The notes under the pieces: generated by a model
What the model saw: the letters and a program-made list of their open reading frames with translations, nothing else
Told to the model about the DNA's origin: nothing
Databases searched by the model: none
Shown: positions 25,247 through 35,500 of the stretch, piece after piece
How the letters are laid out: each line of letters begins with the position of its first letter
How positions within the stretch are numbered: position 1 is the stretch's first letter
Program-made: the position numbers and the translations under genes
Assembly: GCA_021774785.1 (NCBI GenBank)
Contig: JAJFIQ010000028.1
Coordinates: forward strand, 216,335 to 280,334
Direction: 5' to 3'
Length of the DNA stretch: 64,000 nt
Source: Emcibacter sp.
Lineage (GTDB): Bacteria > Pseudomonadota > Alphaproteobacteria > Sphingomonadales > Emcibacteraceae

Positions 25247-25753
25247 TTATACCCGATCAAGAACAATCAGGCTGTAATCATGACTGTCATTTTCCCCTGC
25301 GGTAAATCTTTCCACAGATGCTTCAAGCCAGTCATCACTATTGAGTGAAGGGAAAATAGTATCGCCCGCAACATCCCCATGAACCCTCGTCAGATACAGG
25401 CGATCAGCCTCAGGCAGACAAAGATTATATATCTGGGCACCACCAATAACCATCACCTCATCCACTTTTTTGACCAAGGCCATATTCATGCCAACTTCCA
25501 GAGCCATCTCAAGGCTTAGGGCTGTAATAACCCCCTCGGATGCAAAAGTCGTATCACTGGTAATGACAATATTGACCCTTCCCGGCAAGGGGCGGCCTAT
25601 GGATTGAAAGGTCTTGCGGCCCATGATGATGGGCTTACCCATAGTCTTTTCTTTAAAATATTTAAGGTCAGAGGATATTTTCCACGGCAAATCATTATCT
25701 TTGCCGATAACTCCATTTTCTGCTACCGCAACAATAAGGCTCAATTTGACCAT
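25247..25753 (-). CDS. folA: Dihydrofolate reductase
   Basis: 168 residues. Reduces dihydrofolate with NADPH, closing the cycle with thymidylate synthase. Seen: LSLIVAVAENGVIGKDNDLPWKI with the Trp-containing substrate loop and the catalytic Asp in the next helix region, GKPIIMGRKTFQSIGRPLPGR (NADPH binding), and VMVIGGAQIYNLCLPEADRL. ATG 25753 shares one base with the thyA stop (TGATG), so the two are coupled; the frame upstream to 25789 lies within thyA. Confidence 0.95.
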   Translation of the reverse strand: MVKLSLIVAVAENGVIGKDNDLPWKISSDLKYFKEKTMGKPIIMGRKTFQSIGRPLPGRVNIVITSDTTFASEGVITALSLEMALEVGMNMALVKKVDEVMVIGGAQIYNLCLPEADRLYLTRVHGDVAGDTIFPSLNSDDWLEASVERFTAGENDSHDYSLIVLDRV

Positions 25754-26547
25754 CACACCGCGACCTTTCCGGCAATATGCGGATGACATTCATAACCGAC
25801 CAATTCAAAATCTTCGAACGTGAAATCGAATATATCTTTGACTTTCGAGTTGAGCTTCATGGTCGGCAGGGCCATGGGCTCCCGGCCAAGCTGTAAATCC
25901 ACCTGTTCCATATGATTGCTATAGAGGTGGGCATCACCAAAGGTATGGATAAACTCCCCGACCTCCAGCCCGCATACCTGCGCCAGCATCTGGGTAAGAA
26001 GCGCATAGGAGGTAATATTAAACGGCACGCCCAGAAAAATATCGGCACTGCGTTGATAAAGCTGACAACTGAGCTTGCCTTCGGCCACATAAAACTGAAA
26101 CAGACAATGGCAGGGCGGCAGGGCCATATGATCCACATCGGCCACATTCCATGCGCTGACAATAAGCCGGCGGCTGTCAGGATTATTTTTAATCATATCA
26201 ACCAGACCTGAAATCTGATCCACTATTTGCCCGTTAGGGGTGGGCCAGGACCGCCATTGATGACCATATACAGGACCCAGGTCACCCGCCTCATCGGCCC
26301 ATTCATCCCAGATACGTACCCCATTATCCTGTAAATATTTAATGTTGGTGTCTCCGGCAAGAAACCATAGTAATTCATGAACAATGGATCTTAAGTGAAG
26401 TTTCTTCGTGGTTACCATGGGAAAACCCTGCGCCAGATCAAAGCGCATCTGATAGCCAAAAATACTTGCCGTGCCCGTACCGGTTCGGTCGCCCTTTATC
26501 GTACCATGACCCTTAACGTACCTCATTAAATCCAGATATTGCTTCAT
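25753..26547 (-). CDS. thyA: Thymidylate synthase
   Basis: 264 residues, the same length as the E. coli enzyme. Makes dTMP from dUMP and methylene-THF. Seen: [38 protein letters not shown], the catalytic Cys in [28 protein letters not shown] and a C-terminal [10 protein letters not shown]. It forms a two-gene operon with folA, starting with [11 protein letters not shown] at 26547. Confidence 0.97.
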   Translation of the reverse strand: MKQYLDLMRYVKGHGTIKGDRTGTGTASIFGYQMRFDLAQGFPMVTTKKLHLRSIVHELLWFLAGDTNIKYLQDNGVRIWDEWADEAGDLGPVYGHQWRSWPTPNGQIVDQISGLVDMIKNNPDSRRLIVSAWNVADVDHMALPPCHCLFQFYVAEGKLSCQLYQRSADIFLGVPFNITSYALLTQMLAQVCGLEVGEFIHTFGDAHLYSNHMEQVDLQLGREPMALPTMKLNSKVKDIFDFTFEDFELVGYECHPHIAGKVAV

Positions 26548-26640
26548 AATGTCCCATTGTGTTAATTTTTGATATTTATCTCACCTTATATAATTATTTT
26601 ACCTAAGCTATTCAATTATTAATCTGACTGCACTATATAT

Positions 26641-26925
26641 AGGGTGTCGGGCAACCGACTACGGCAATAAACTGATGTATGGAATAGACGTTGCGGACCC
26701 GGGGGCGGTACCCGGCGCCTCCACCAATCACCTTTAAGAATTGGTGTAAGGGGGCGAAATAGGATCGACGTGCGTAATAAAGATATAACTTTTGCTCAGC
26801 ATGATTCCGCTGTAAAGGGTCAAATTTTGTAAATGCAAACGATAATAACGAAGCATTTGCTGTAGCAGCCTAACAGCTAGTTACGCGGGGTCCGAAGGGC
26901 ACCTAGCAACAGAAGCCCTTCACTT
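26641..26925 (+). ncRNA. ssrA: Circularly permuted two-piece tmRNA
   Basis: The acceptor piece comes first: a T-arm-like GGACCCGG...CCCGG, then CGCCTCC and ACCA ending at 26726. After a removed linker (26727-26749) the coding piece begins GGGGGCG (26750-26756), which pairs with CGCCTCC with one wobble. The tag reading frame starts at GCA 26835 and reads ANDNNEAFAVAA with TAA at 26871-26873. Downstream GAAGGGC and GCCCTTC (about 26894-26920) form a pseudoknot or terminal stem. This permuted layout is typical of alphaproteobacteria. The ends are approximate. sspB, the adaptor for tagged proteins, lies 3 kb downstream. Confidence 0.92.
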
Positions 26926-27025
26926 TTCATGATGATCAAAAAACCACTTTTTATCCTAGATCAAGAATTACCTCTCTGATATAGGGTAGGTTCGTTCAGT
27001 AGCAATAATAATTCTAGTTAATTTC

Positions 27026-27457
27026 ATGTACGGCAAACAAAATTTAAACTTTCTGTCATTAATTGTGTCCCGTCTTGGTCACAGATTAGGCCAGTTTGTA
27101 TTATTTGTTTTACTCATGAACTTCATGTCCACGGCGGCTCTGTCTGCGAGCAGTATGGGTATGAAAGATGATTTTCAGGCAGATACTGGTAGTTTTGTAA
27201 TCTGCACGCCTCAGGGACTGAAACGAATTTCCCTTGATGAGAATGGCAATCCCGTCGATGACGATAAAGGCCGGTTGGAACATTGTGTCTATTGCCTTCC
27301 CTTTCAAAAGGTCGCTTTAGGGTCATCAAATTTTGAGTATAACTTTGCTGTCGCCAATCTTATTTCCTTAAAACCCAGATACAGGCACTCTATTTCCGTT
27401 ACCCCTGATGTGCCACTGAATACCGCCTGCCCACCCCGTGCTCCCCCCTATATATAA
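27026..27457 (+). CDS. DUF2946-like protein upstream of copper receptor
   Basis: 143 residues. A long hydrophobic N-terminal segment (LGQFVLFVLLMNFMSTAALSA) acts as signal or anchor. Then come FVICTPQGLKRISLDENG and LEHCVYCLPF; the C...HCxxC pattern and the Pro-rich end (ACPPRAPPYI) match DUF2946 proteins. Members are commonly found beside TonB-dependent copper receptors, exactly as here. The Cys/His set could bind copper in the periplasm. The start is uncertain because no clear ribosome site is seen. Confidence 0.7.
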   Translation: MYGKQNLNFLSLIVSRLGHRLGQFVLFVLLMNFMSTAALSASSMGMKDDFQADTGSFVICTPQGLKRISLDENGNPVDDDKGRLEHCVYCLPFQKVALGSSNFEYNFAVANLISLKPRYRHSISVTPDVPLNTACPPRAPPYI

Positions 27458-27539
27458 TCGCAAACACTTTTGATAAGAAATAATACGACCCATCCGGGTT
27501 CGTAAGCTTTTATATATTTAGATTATTTAGGGAAGAGAA

Positions 27540-29684
27540 ATGTCCAAGCGGAATTTACTCAAGAAGCACCTCTTTTTAGGTGTCAGTACTTCTATTATCG
27601 GCATGAACCAACATGTCATGGCCCAAACCGTAATTATCAAACCACAGAATAATATGGATGAAATTGTCGTTACAGGTACTCTGGTACAAAAGCCGGCATT
27701 ATCCACAAGTGTCCCAAAGGATGCCGATGGAAAACCTACTGCCGATGCGGGAGATTACCTGCGCAATATTCCCGGTGTCACCAGTGGCCGCATGAGCGGA
27801 CATGCGCTTGAGCCTGTTATTCGCGGCCAAAGCAGAAGCCAGCTTAATATCATCAATGATGGTGCTTTCCTCGAAGGGGCTGGCCCAAACCGAATGGATA
27901 CACCTGCGGCTTTTGCTGATATTGATACGGCTGATGTAGTGATTGTGCATCGCGGCTATCAATCAGTACAACATGGTCCCGGCGGCACGGGAGGAACGGT
28001 CATTGTTGAGCATAATGCCCCATCCTTTGAAAAGGGTCAGAATATCAAAGGTCGCCTTGACGGTGCTTACGAGAGCAATGGTAATATTTGGAGCATGGCT
28101 GGCAATGTCTCAGCCCGTTCTGATAAATTTTACATACGGTTAAATGGTCATTTCAAGGATGCCGGAAATTATGAGGACGGCCATGGTAATGAAGTCCTTA
28201 CTTCTTTTAAAGTTTTTGGCGGCAGTGCAGAGGTTGGCTATAGCTATGACAATACTTTAGTCAATTTTGGCATAGCCCATGAAGAAACTCGTGACACATT
28301 TTTCCCCGGTAGTGCTATGGATTCCCCTGACGGTAACGCCACAATTATTCGTGGAAACTTACGCCATAACTTTAATAATAATTCCGTTTTAAAGACTTTG
28401 GATGTTAATATTTACCGGTCACATGCCTTTCACCTAATGGATAATTTCTCCCTTAGGGAACGCATGATGATGTTCCGGCAGGCCGAATTAGAAGCCACGA
28501 CAACGGGCGGAAAAATTTCCGCCGGCCTTGAAGTGGAGAACGTAAACATTAGCATCGGCATAGACATTAAAAATATCAACCATGATGGTCTGCGCCATGG
28601 CCATGATATGGACCGTACCAACATGGAGCCCATACAGTCCACTCTGATCCCGGATGCAACCATCAATAATATCGGCTTCTTTGCCGAGGCGACAATGCCC
28701 CTTTCAGATAATATACAGATTAAAACTGGTTTTCGTTATGACAATGCAAAATCGTCTGCTGACAATGGGGATATGCAAAATAACCTTCTTATGATGGATA
28801 TGATGCCCATGTCGCCCAATATGCTTTATAATATGTATTACGGGGTTATGGCCACCGAACAGACGGACAATAATCTGGGTGGGCTACTTCGTGCTGAATA
28901 TGACATCAGTGATGATGCCGCCTTTTATATCGGTATCAGCCGCAGCAACAGAAGTGCCAATTCCGTTGAAAGATATATGGCAAGCTTAATGGGTGATATG
29001 GTCATGCCGTCCGGCATGATTATGAATATGAGCTGGGTTGGTAATCCCACCTTAAGCGCTGAAAAACACACACAAATTGATATGGGGGTCGGGGTCAGAA
29101 AAACTGACTGGAATATATTATTTTCTGCATATTATGATGACATTAATGAATATATATTCCGTGACCGGGCCCATGGACAAGACACTATACTGCTGACCAA
29201 TAATGCCCTTATATTCCGAAATATTGATGCCCGGATTTGGGGCTTCGAAGTTGAAGCCAGCGCCAATATCACCCGTGAATTAAATATTTTTGGTAATATT
29301 TCCTATACCAATGGTCAGAATCAGGACTTGGATATTCCACTCTATCAAATACCGCCATTAAGTTATGACCTGACCGTCACTTATGAGAAAGATTACTGGT
29401 CCGTGGGGGGGCACCTGCGCGGTGCCTTCAATCAAAATCGCATTGATGATAACCCCATGACAGGCAGTGGCCGGGATGCAGGCGAAACCTCTGGATACGA
29501 CATAATCGATATATTTACATCCGCAAAAATTATGGAAAACACCAAGATTCGATTTGGGGTCTCTAACTTATTTGATACATTTTATGCTAACCACTTAAAT
29601 CGGGAAAGCCTTAATGATGCAACGACCGTAAGGGTAAATGAACCGGGTAGATCTTTCTATTTCCGTATTCAGTCAGAACTCTAA
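27540..29684 (+). CDS. TonB-dependent copper receptor (OprC-like)
   Basis: 714-residue outer-membrane receptor with a signal peptide ending near HVMA-QTV, and a TonB box MDEIVVTGTLV. The plug has DAGDYLRNIPGVTSG, LEPVIRGQSRSQLNIIND and GAGPNRMDTPAAFAD; PNRMD is characteristic of the copper-receptor subgroup. The barrel contains Met/His-rich loops (HGHDMDRTNM; MMDMMPMSPNMLYNMYYG; MGDMVMPSGMIMNMSW) able to bind Cu(I). It ends SFYFRIQSEL. It follows the DUF2946 gene by 82 bp. Copper rather than another metal is inferred from subgroup and Met content. Confidence 0.85.
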   Translation: MSKRNLLKKHLFLGVSTSIIGMNQHVMAQTVIIKPQNNMDEIVVTGTLVQKPALSTSVPKDADGKPTADAGDYLRNIPGVTSGRMSGHALEPVIRGQSRSQLNIINDGAFLEGAGPNRMDTPAAFADIDTADVVIVHRGYQSVQHGPGGTGGTVIVEHNAPSFEKGQNIKGRLDGAYESNGNIWSMAGNVSARSDKFYIRLNGHFKDAGNYEDGHGNEVLTSFKVFGGSAEVGYSYDNTLVNFGIAHEETRDTFFPGSAMDSPDGNATIIRGNLRHNFNNNSVLKTLDVNIYRSHAFHLMDNFSLRERMMMFRQAELEATTTGGKISAGLEVENVNISIGIDIKNINHDGLRHGHDMDRTNMEPIQSTLIPDATINNIGFFAEATMPLSDNIQIKTGFRYDNAKSSADNGDMQNNLLMMDMMPMSPNMLYNMYYGVMATEQTDNNLGGLLRAEYDISDDAAFYIGISRSNRSANSVERYMASLMGDMVMPSGMIMNMSWVGNPTLSAEKHTQIDMGVGVRKTDWNILFSAYYDDINEYIFRDRAHGQDTILLTNNALIFRNIDARIWGFEVEASANITRELNIFGNISYTNGQNQDLDIPLYQIPPLSYDLTVTYEKDYWSVGGHLRGAFNQNRIDDNPMTGSGRDAGETSGYDIIDIFTSAKIMENTKIRFGVSNLFDTFYANHLNRESLNDATTVRVNEPGRSFYFRIQSEL

Positions 29685-29804
29685 CCTTTGAAAAGGGGGC
29701 GCTAGTGCCAATATAAAAATAGTCTAGCCCCCCCTGATGTTACCCGCTATACTTTATTCACCATAGATTCGATGTATATAGTAGCTTAAATAGATAATGG
29801 AACA

Positions 29805-30275
29805 ATGACAGATACCGTAATTCAATATGACACCATGGTCCAAATGGCTCTTCTTTCAGTCGTTAGAGACGTATTGCAAAATACCGCTGATGAGGGGCTA
29901 CCGGGCGACCATCATTTTTACATTACCTTTAGCACTAACCATCCAAAGACCAGCATTCCCAGTTACCTGAAAGAACGCTATCCGGAAGAAATGACCATTG
30001 TCGTTCAAAATCAATTCTCAAACCTTGTGGTGGATGAATCTCATTTTGAAATTTCTCTGAGCTTTAACAGCAAGCTGGAACATCTATATATTCCCTTTCT
30101 GTCGCTGGAGGGGTTTTTTGATCCAAGCGTTGATTTTGGCCTTCATTTTCACGCTACAGAGGTTGATAATGATAATCTGGAAGAACTTCCCGCCATTGTC
30201 GAAGCCGCTGATGATCAACAAGATGATGAAAATGTGGATAATGTGGTAACGCTGGATACTTTCAGAAAAAAATAA
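29805..30275 (+). CDS. sspB: ClpXP adaptor SspB (alphaproteobacterial type)
   Basis: 156 residues. SspB binds the ssrA tag and delivers stalled-ribosome products to ClpXP. The folded domain reads LPGDHHFYITFSTNHP, IPSYLKERYPEEMTIVVQN and ISLSFNSKLEHLYIPFLSLE, with VDFGLHF. An acidic linker leads to the C-terminal ClpX-binding peptide VVTLDTFRKK. A terminator hairpin follows at 30313-30336. The permuted tmRNA is 3 kb upstream. Confidence 0.92.
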   Translation: MTDTVIQYDTMVQMALLSVVRDVLQNTADEGLPGDHHFYITFSTNHPKTSIPSYLKERYPEEMTIVVQNQFSNLVVDESHFEISLSFNSKLEHLYIPFLSLEGFFDPSVDFGLHFHATEVDNDNLEELPAIVEAADDQQDDENVDNVVTLDTFRKK

Positions 30276-30312
30276 GCTTAATATTATCTTTTCTCTATTG
30301 CTAGAATAAAAA

Positions 30313-30336
30313 CAGGACCTGCTTTCGCAAGTCCTG
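30313..30336 (+). terminator. Terminator after sspB
   Basis: CAGGAC (30313-30318) and GTCCTG (30331-30336) enclose a further TGC/GCA pairing and a TTTC loop, followed by a T/A-rich tract. It is 38 bp after the sspB stop. Confidence 0.7.
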
Positions 30337-30708
30337 CTTATATATATTATATTTTGTTGCATATCATCAGATGAAATTACAACTTATTATATCCTAATTG
30401 TTATTTTTATAACAATCTGCCTAACTGCCTTAGCGTGCCGCCTTAGTTAATAATAGTTATTAAACTCAATAAAAACAACAGCCTTGTAAGATTATTATAG
30501 TATAATTGAACCAATATGTACATATGAGATTGCAACCACAAGCATATTGCTGCCCTAAGACACTGTTATAAAATACAACTTTTCAAATAGTAATTTTTTA
30601 AACTGCAATAACGAACAAAAAAACATGATAAATCATAGGTGAACGAAAATACCTTGGCCTTTACGGTCAAAACCGTTACTAACTAAAATATGGATATAAC
30701 CAATTCGG
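30337..30708. other. AT-rich intergenic region upstream of fumarase
   Basis: 372 bp, very AT-rich, with no ORF, RNA gene or clear palindrome seen. It must hold the fumarase promoter. Confidence 0.5.
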
Positions 30709-32328
30709 ATGAATAAAATGACCGAGATTAATTACACTGACATGTTCCCTTTGGCAGGAGAAGAAACCCCCTACCGGAAAATTACGTCAAATTATGTTTC
30801 CACCATGGAAGTGGATGGTAAAACTATCCTGAAAGTGGACCCCGAAGGGCTACGTTTGCTGGCAAAAGAGGCCATGCGTGATATTGCCCATCTTCTGCGT
30901 CCTGCTCACCTGCAACAGCTGTCAAATATCCTGAAAGACAAGCAAGCCTCGGACAATGACAGGTTTGTTGCCACCGAACTTTTGAAGAATGCCAACATTG
31001 CTGCGGGTATGGTGCTGCCCGGTTGTCAGGATACCGGAACTGCCATTGTGGTAGCCAAGAAAGGCCAGTACGTATGGACAGAGGGCGATGATGGCAAATC
31101 CCTTTCTCAAGGCGTTGTCGATACCTATACCGGCACAAACCTACGCTATTCACAGCTCGCCCCCATAAGCATGTTTGAGGAGGTCAATACCAAAAACAAT
31201 GCTCCTGCACAGATAGAATTATATGCCACAGAAGGCAATGAATATCATTTCCTCTTTATGGCCAAAGGCGGCGGCAGCGCCAATAAAACTTTCCTGTTCC
31301 AGCAAACCCCCGCGATTATGCGCGAAGACAAGCTACTTGAATTTCTGGATGACAGTTTGAAGACATTGGGAACCTCTGCCTGTCCACCCTACCATCTTGC
31401 TGTGGTTATCGGTGGCCTCAGCGCCGAAATGAACCTTAAAACCGTCAAGCTGGCCAGCGCCCATTATCTAGACAGCCTACCCACAGAAGGCAATGATTAT
31501 GGTCATGCCATCCGCGTACCGGATTTAGAAGAAAAAATACACAAAATGACCCAGAATTTTGGCATCGGTGCACAATTTGGCGGGAAATATTTCTGTCATG
31601 ATGTGCGGGTCGTCCGCCTGCCCCGTCATGGAGCCTCTGTCCCCGTCGGTTTTGGGGTATCCTGTTCCGCAGACCGTCAGGCAAAGGCCAAGATAACCGC
31701 AGATGGCATATTCATTGAGGAACTTGAACGCAATCCGGCAAAATATCTACCCGACATTAACGATGATGATCTCCATGAGGCTGTGGTAGAAATTGACTTG
31801 AACCGACCAATGGATCAGGTTCGTGCCGAACTGAGCCAATATCCCATCAAAACACGCCTGTCCCTCACAGGAACCATCATTGTCGCCCGCGACCTCGCCC
31901 ATGCCGCTATCCTGAAAAACATGGAAGATGGCAAACCCATACCTGATTATATGAAAGACCATATTGTTTATTATGCTGGTCCGGCAAAGACACCGGATGG
32001 TTATGCCTCCGGTTCCTTCGGGCCGACAACGGCCGGACGTATGGATAGCTATGTTGAGACATTCCAGGCCCACGGCGGTAGCCTGATCATGTTAGCCAAA
32101 GGCAACCGCAGCAAACAGGTATCCAGTTCCTGTCATCAACATCGTGGCTTCTACCTGGGTTCCATTGGCGGTCCAGCGGCAATCCTTGCCCAGAATAACA
32201 TCACAAAGGTTGAAGTGCTTGATTTCGAAGATTTCGGAATGGAAGCTGTCTGGAAAATAGACGTCAAAGACTTCCCGGCCTTTATTGTAGTGGATGACAA
32301 GGGTAACGACTTTTTCCAGAATCTATAG
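30709..32328 (+). CDS. Class I (iron-sulphur) fumarate hydratase
   Basis: 539-residue fumarase of the FumA/FumB type, interconverting fumarate and malate in the TCA cycle with a [4Fe-4S] cluster. The three likely cluster cysteines are in [25 protein letters not shown] and [12 protein letters not shown]. Other family blocks: [39 protein letters not shown] and [22 protein letters not shown] 30709 or 30718 are both possible starts. A ribbon-helix-helix gene follows 11 bp later and is probably co-transcribed. Confidence 0.95.
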   Translation: MNKMTEINYTDMFPLAGEETPYRKITSNYVSTMEVDGKTILKVDPEGLRLLAKEAMRDIAHLLRPAHLQQLSNILKDKQASDNDRFVATELLKNANIAAGMVLPGCQDTGTAIVVAKKGQYVWTEGDDGKSLSQGVVDTYTGTNLRYSQLAPISMFEEVNTKNNAPAQIELYATEGNEYHFLFMAKGGGSANKTFLFQQTPAIMREDKLLEFLDDSLKTLGTSACPPYHLAVVIGGLSAEMNLKTVKLASAHYLDSLPTEGNDYGHAIRVPDLEEKIHKMTQNFGIGAQFGGKYFCHDVRVVRLPRHGASVPVGFGVSCSADRQAKAKITADGIFIEELERNPAKYLPDINDDDLHEAVVEIDLNRPMDQVRAELSQYPIKTRLSLTGTIIVARDLAHAAILKNMEDGKPIPDYMKDHIVYYAGPAKTPDGYASGSFGPTTAGRMDSYVETFQAHGGSLIMLAKGNRSKQVSSSCHQHRGFYLGSIGGPAAILAQNNITKVEVLDFEDFGMEAVWKIDVKDFPAFIVVDDKGNDFFQNL

Positions 32329-32339
32329 GAAAGTACAAT

Positions 32340-32567
32340 ATGTCCGGTAATGAAAATGCTTTGAAAAAACATTCAGTTGTCATTGCCGGACATCAAACCA
32401 GCATCACGTTGGAAAATATATTCTGGTGCCACTTAAAGAAAATAGCACAGGCTCAGGGCGTTAGCCTAAGTATGTTAATCGCAGAAATTGATGCTCAGCG
32501 AGAGGCAAATCTTAGCAGCGCCATTCGGGTCTTTGTGCTGAAGAACCACATTAACCATCAGGGTTAA
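32340..32567 (+). CDS. Ribbon-helix-helix domain protein
   Basis: 75 residues: KHSVVIAGHQTSITLENIFWCHLKK... with SLSMLIAEIDAQREANLSSAIRVFVL, the pattern of the RHH_4 family common in alphaproteobacteria. Likely a dimeric DNA-binding protein, or a membrane-linked relative; no target is evident. It follows the fumarase gene by 11 bp with AGGAAAG upstream. Its last 17 bp overlap the convergent AsmA-like gene. Confidence 0.8.
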   Translation: MSGNENALKKHSVVIAGHQTSITLENIFWCHLKKIAQAQGVSLSMLIAEIDAQREANLSSAIRVFVLKNHINHQG

Positions 32568-35500
32568 TATCCTCTTTCTTTTCGGGTTTTTTCTCAAACA
32601 GTTTTTGTAACAGGCGTTTGCCAAAGTCTTCTTCTGGCTGCTGTTGTTCCACAGGAGTTGGCTGTTGTTGTTCCGTAGGGGGCGGCGGGGGCTGGTTTTC
32701 ACTTTCCGCTGGCGCGGCAACTGCAGCCGGGTCTTTTTCATTTGGTTGCTGCCCGAAAATTCCTTCAAGTCCCCCTTCACCACCAACTAGCTTCTGCAAC
32801 ATATTGGAGGCTATTTTTGCCCCGACATATTTTTTCAAGCGGTCAGTTTTATAAACAACGTCGGGCTTACTGACATCACCTGTGATGACAACCCCTATTG
32901 GTGGGGCATCTTGATGTTCGTTTAAAGACAGGCTGCCGTTGGAACGCATATCCCATTTCACCAGATCAATATCCATCTTAACATTTGACTTAGCCCCATC
33001 CAGCTCAATATCAAATGGGCTGAATTGTAACTTGCCATCTTTGGCGACAATGTTGCTGACCCCGCCTTTATAAGATGTTTCACCACCGGAAAGTGTCGTT
33101 GCAAGCAAATCAAGAAAGGCCCCGTTGGTGTTCATATCAGACAGCTTGCTGCTGAGGGCGGGAATGTCAATGCCAGTGATCAGACCGGGGCTGGCCGTAA
33201 TCATGCCATCACCAAACAAGGAAGAAATCATATCATACTGGCTGAGGCCTTCACCGGTAAATTTACCGGACATATCAAAAAAGCCCGTGACCGGTTTAAT
33301 GCCAGCCGAAGATATAGTCGCTTGGGAAAGAGAAGCCTTTTTCATAGCAATCGTCATTTCCATCTTGGGCTTACCCACACCGCCAAAAATACCCGCCATC
33401 GCAACGTCGCCACCAAACAGGCGGCCGTTAAAATCATTAACTGAAATAACCCCATCTTTCAGGATCATTCCAAAAGTCGGATTTTCAAAAACATATGCAT
33501 TATAGCGTAAGCTGGCGGCCGATACCTGTGCCTGCCCGTCATATGCAGACAACAATGACAGGTCCATAGCCGACCGCGCCCATTGACCATAGGCATCATT
33601 GGTCTTTTTAACATTTTGTTTGAGGAAATCATGTAATGGAATTTCGCCTGCCTTCAGGTTAATATCAAAATAGGGCTTCTTCAGCGCCATATTCAACTTG
33701 CCCGAGCCGCTAAGTTTTACAGGTCCTACAACGCCCACAATATTATTAAAGGCATATTGGTCAGCACTCCCGGTCACCTTCACTTTAAGGTCAATAGGCC
33801 CTAGCTTCGAAGCTGACGGTTTAAAATCAATGCCGAGACCACGGATAAATTCACGGGTCTCTGATCCTTTGATAGCCAAAGCCATATCAAGAGAAGCCCC
33901 CTTGCCCTTACCCTTGTTCCGGCCTTTAATGGCGACTTCACCAGCAGCGATATTGATAGTGCCATCCAGATCCACAAAATCAGAGCTAGCCTTAATGCGG
34001 CCTTTCAGAGCTACGGGTCGGTCATCCTTGGCCCGTGGGCGGGTCATGGTAATATCCAATTGATCGATCAATGCTGCCAGGCTTGTCGACCTACCATCAA
34101 CGGCAAGGTCAGCACTTCCAATGTCAGGGAATTGTTTCAGGGTTGCACTGCGAATAGTTCCCTTCGCATCAAATTTGCTCGCACCGAGAGAGGATTTAAT
34201 ATCCAGGTCCATTTTCTCCAACGTAGACGTCAGGGTGCCATCCAACTTCATCTTACCCAACCTGCGCAGATCAAACTGATCATCCAGCTTCAATGTTCTT
34301 TGCAGGGTTGCCAATGAATCGGCGTGAGCGGATATTTTTAATGTAATCTCCGGATTGGTACTAAAGTCTTTCGCTGTTACAGAGCCCGTAAAATTTATTT
34401 CAGCCGCATCATCCAGTTTAATAACTTTCGCATCCAGTTTTCCGCCAAGTAACAAACCATCAAGCTGCCCGGCTTTTATTTTCATTCCGCTTACCGTGAC
34501 ATTGGACAGGGCAATATTATAGTTGGCATCAAATTCATCTAAAACAGCAAGCGCCTTTTTCACATCACTTTTCTGTTTCGACTTCCGGCTGGGCAGATAG
34601 GAATCAAAATTGAGGTTTCGCATATCAAGACTGATGCCGTAAGATGGCCTTCCCGTCAGGGCATAAGACACACCCCCTTTAAAACTTAAAGCATCCAATT
34701 TCCCATCAATGGCGTATAACTGTAATAAGTCAGACGTTACATTAAGTCCGCTTTTATAAGAAAATTGCGCCAGTTGACCTGAAGGAATATCGTTCACATC
34801 TACTTTAAGCCAACTGAGCAAACCCCTCAAATTGCTGGCATTAAGGGAAATATCACCGGACAATACTGGTTTGCTGGCTTCGGGCTCAGTGGGATAAGCT
34901 ATCTGTCCCTTGAAAGTAAGGCCTGAACCCCCGGGCATACGGGCCTGTATCGCCGAAATATCTATGGTAGCCTCTTTTGCCAGAAGCTTAACCGCAATCT
35001 GGCTGGCAATCTTACCATTGTATTTTAACGCCCCAAGTTTTAGATCCACCTTGCCTGAAAGACGCTTAAGTATATCACTTTCGGTCTCTGTCGCGACCTC
35101 ATCCCCATTATCATTTTCAGCTTCTTGAGGAGCCTGTTTTTTTTGCTCGGCAAATGCCGTGAGCAAGGGGTCCAGATCAAGCTTGTTAACAGACATATCT
35201 GCCAGAATATTTATCTTTTCCCCAAAAGAAAATTCGGCCATGCCCTGACCCCGGCTCTGCCCCATTCTGATATTCAAATCCTTGACCGTGGTATAATCAG
35301 CCGCCACAATAACCGCCGTATCAACAGCAAAATCCTGACCGATATTGATCTCAGACAATGTCTTTCTACCTTTAAATCGATCGACAACATTAAACAGATC
35401 ACCGCCATCACTGGCCTTCATGTCAAGCTTACCGGAAAAAGAACTGTCCTTACCACTAAAAATCACCCCGCCGAGCACATTAACCGTTACCCGTTCATCC

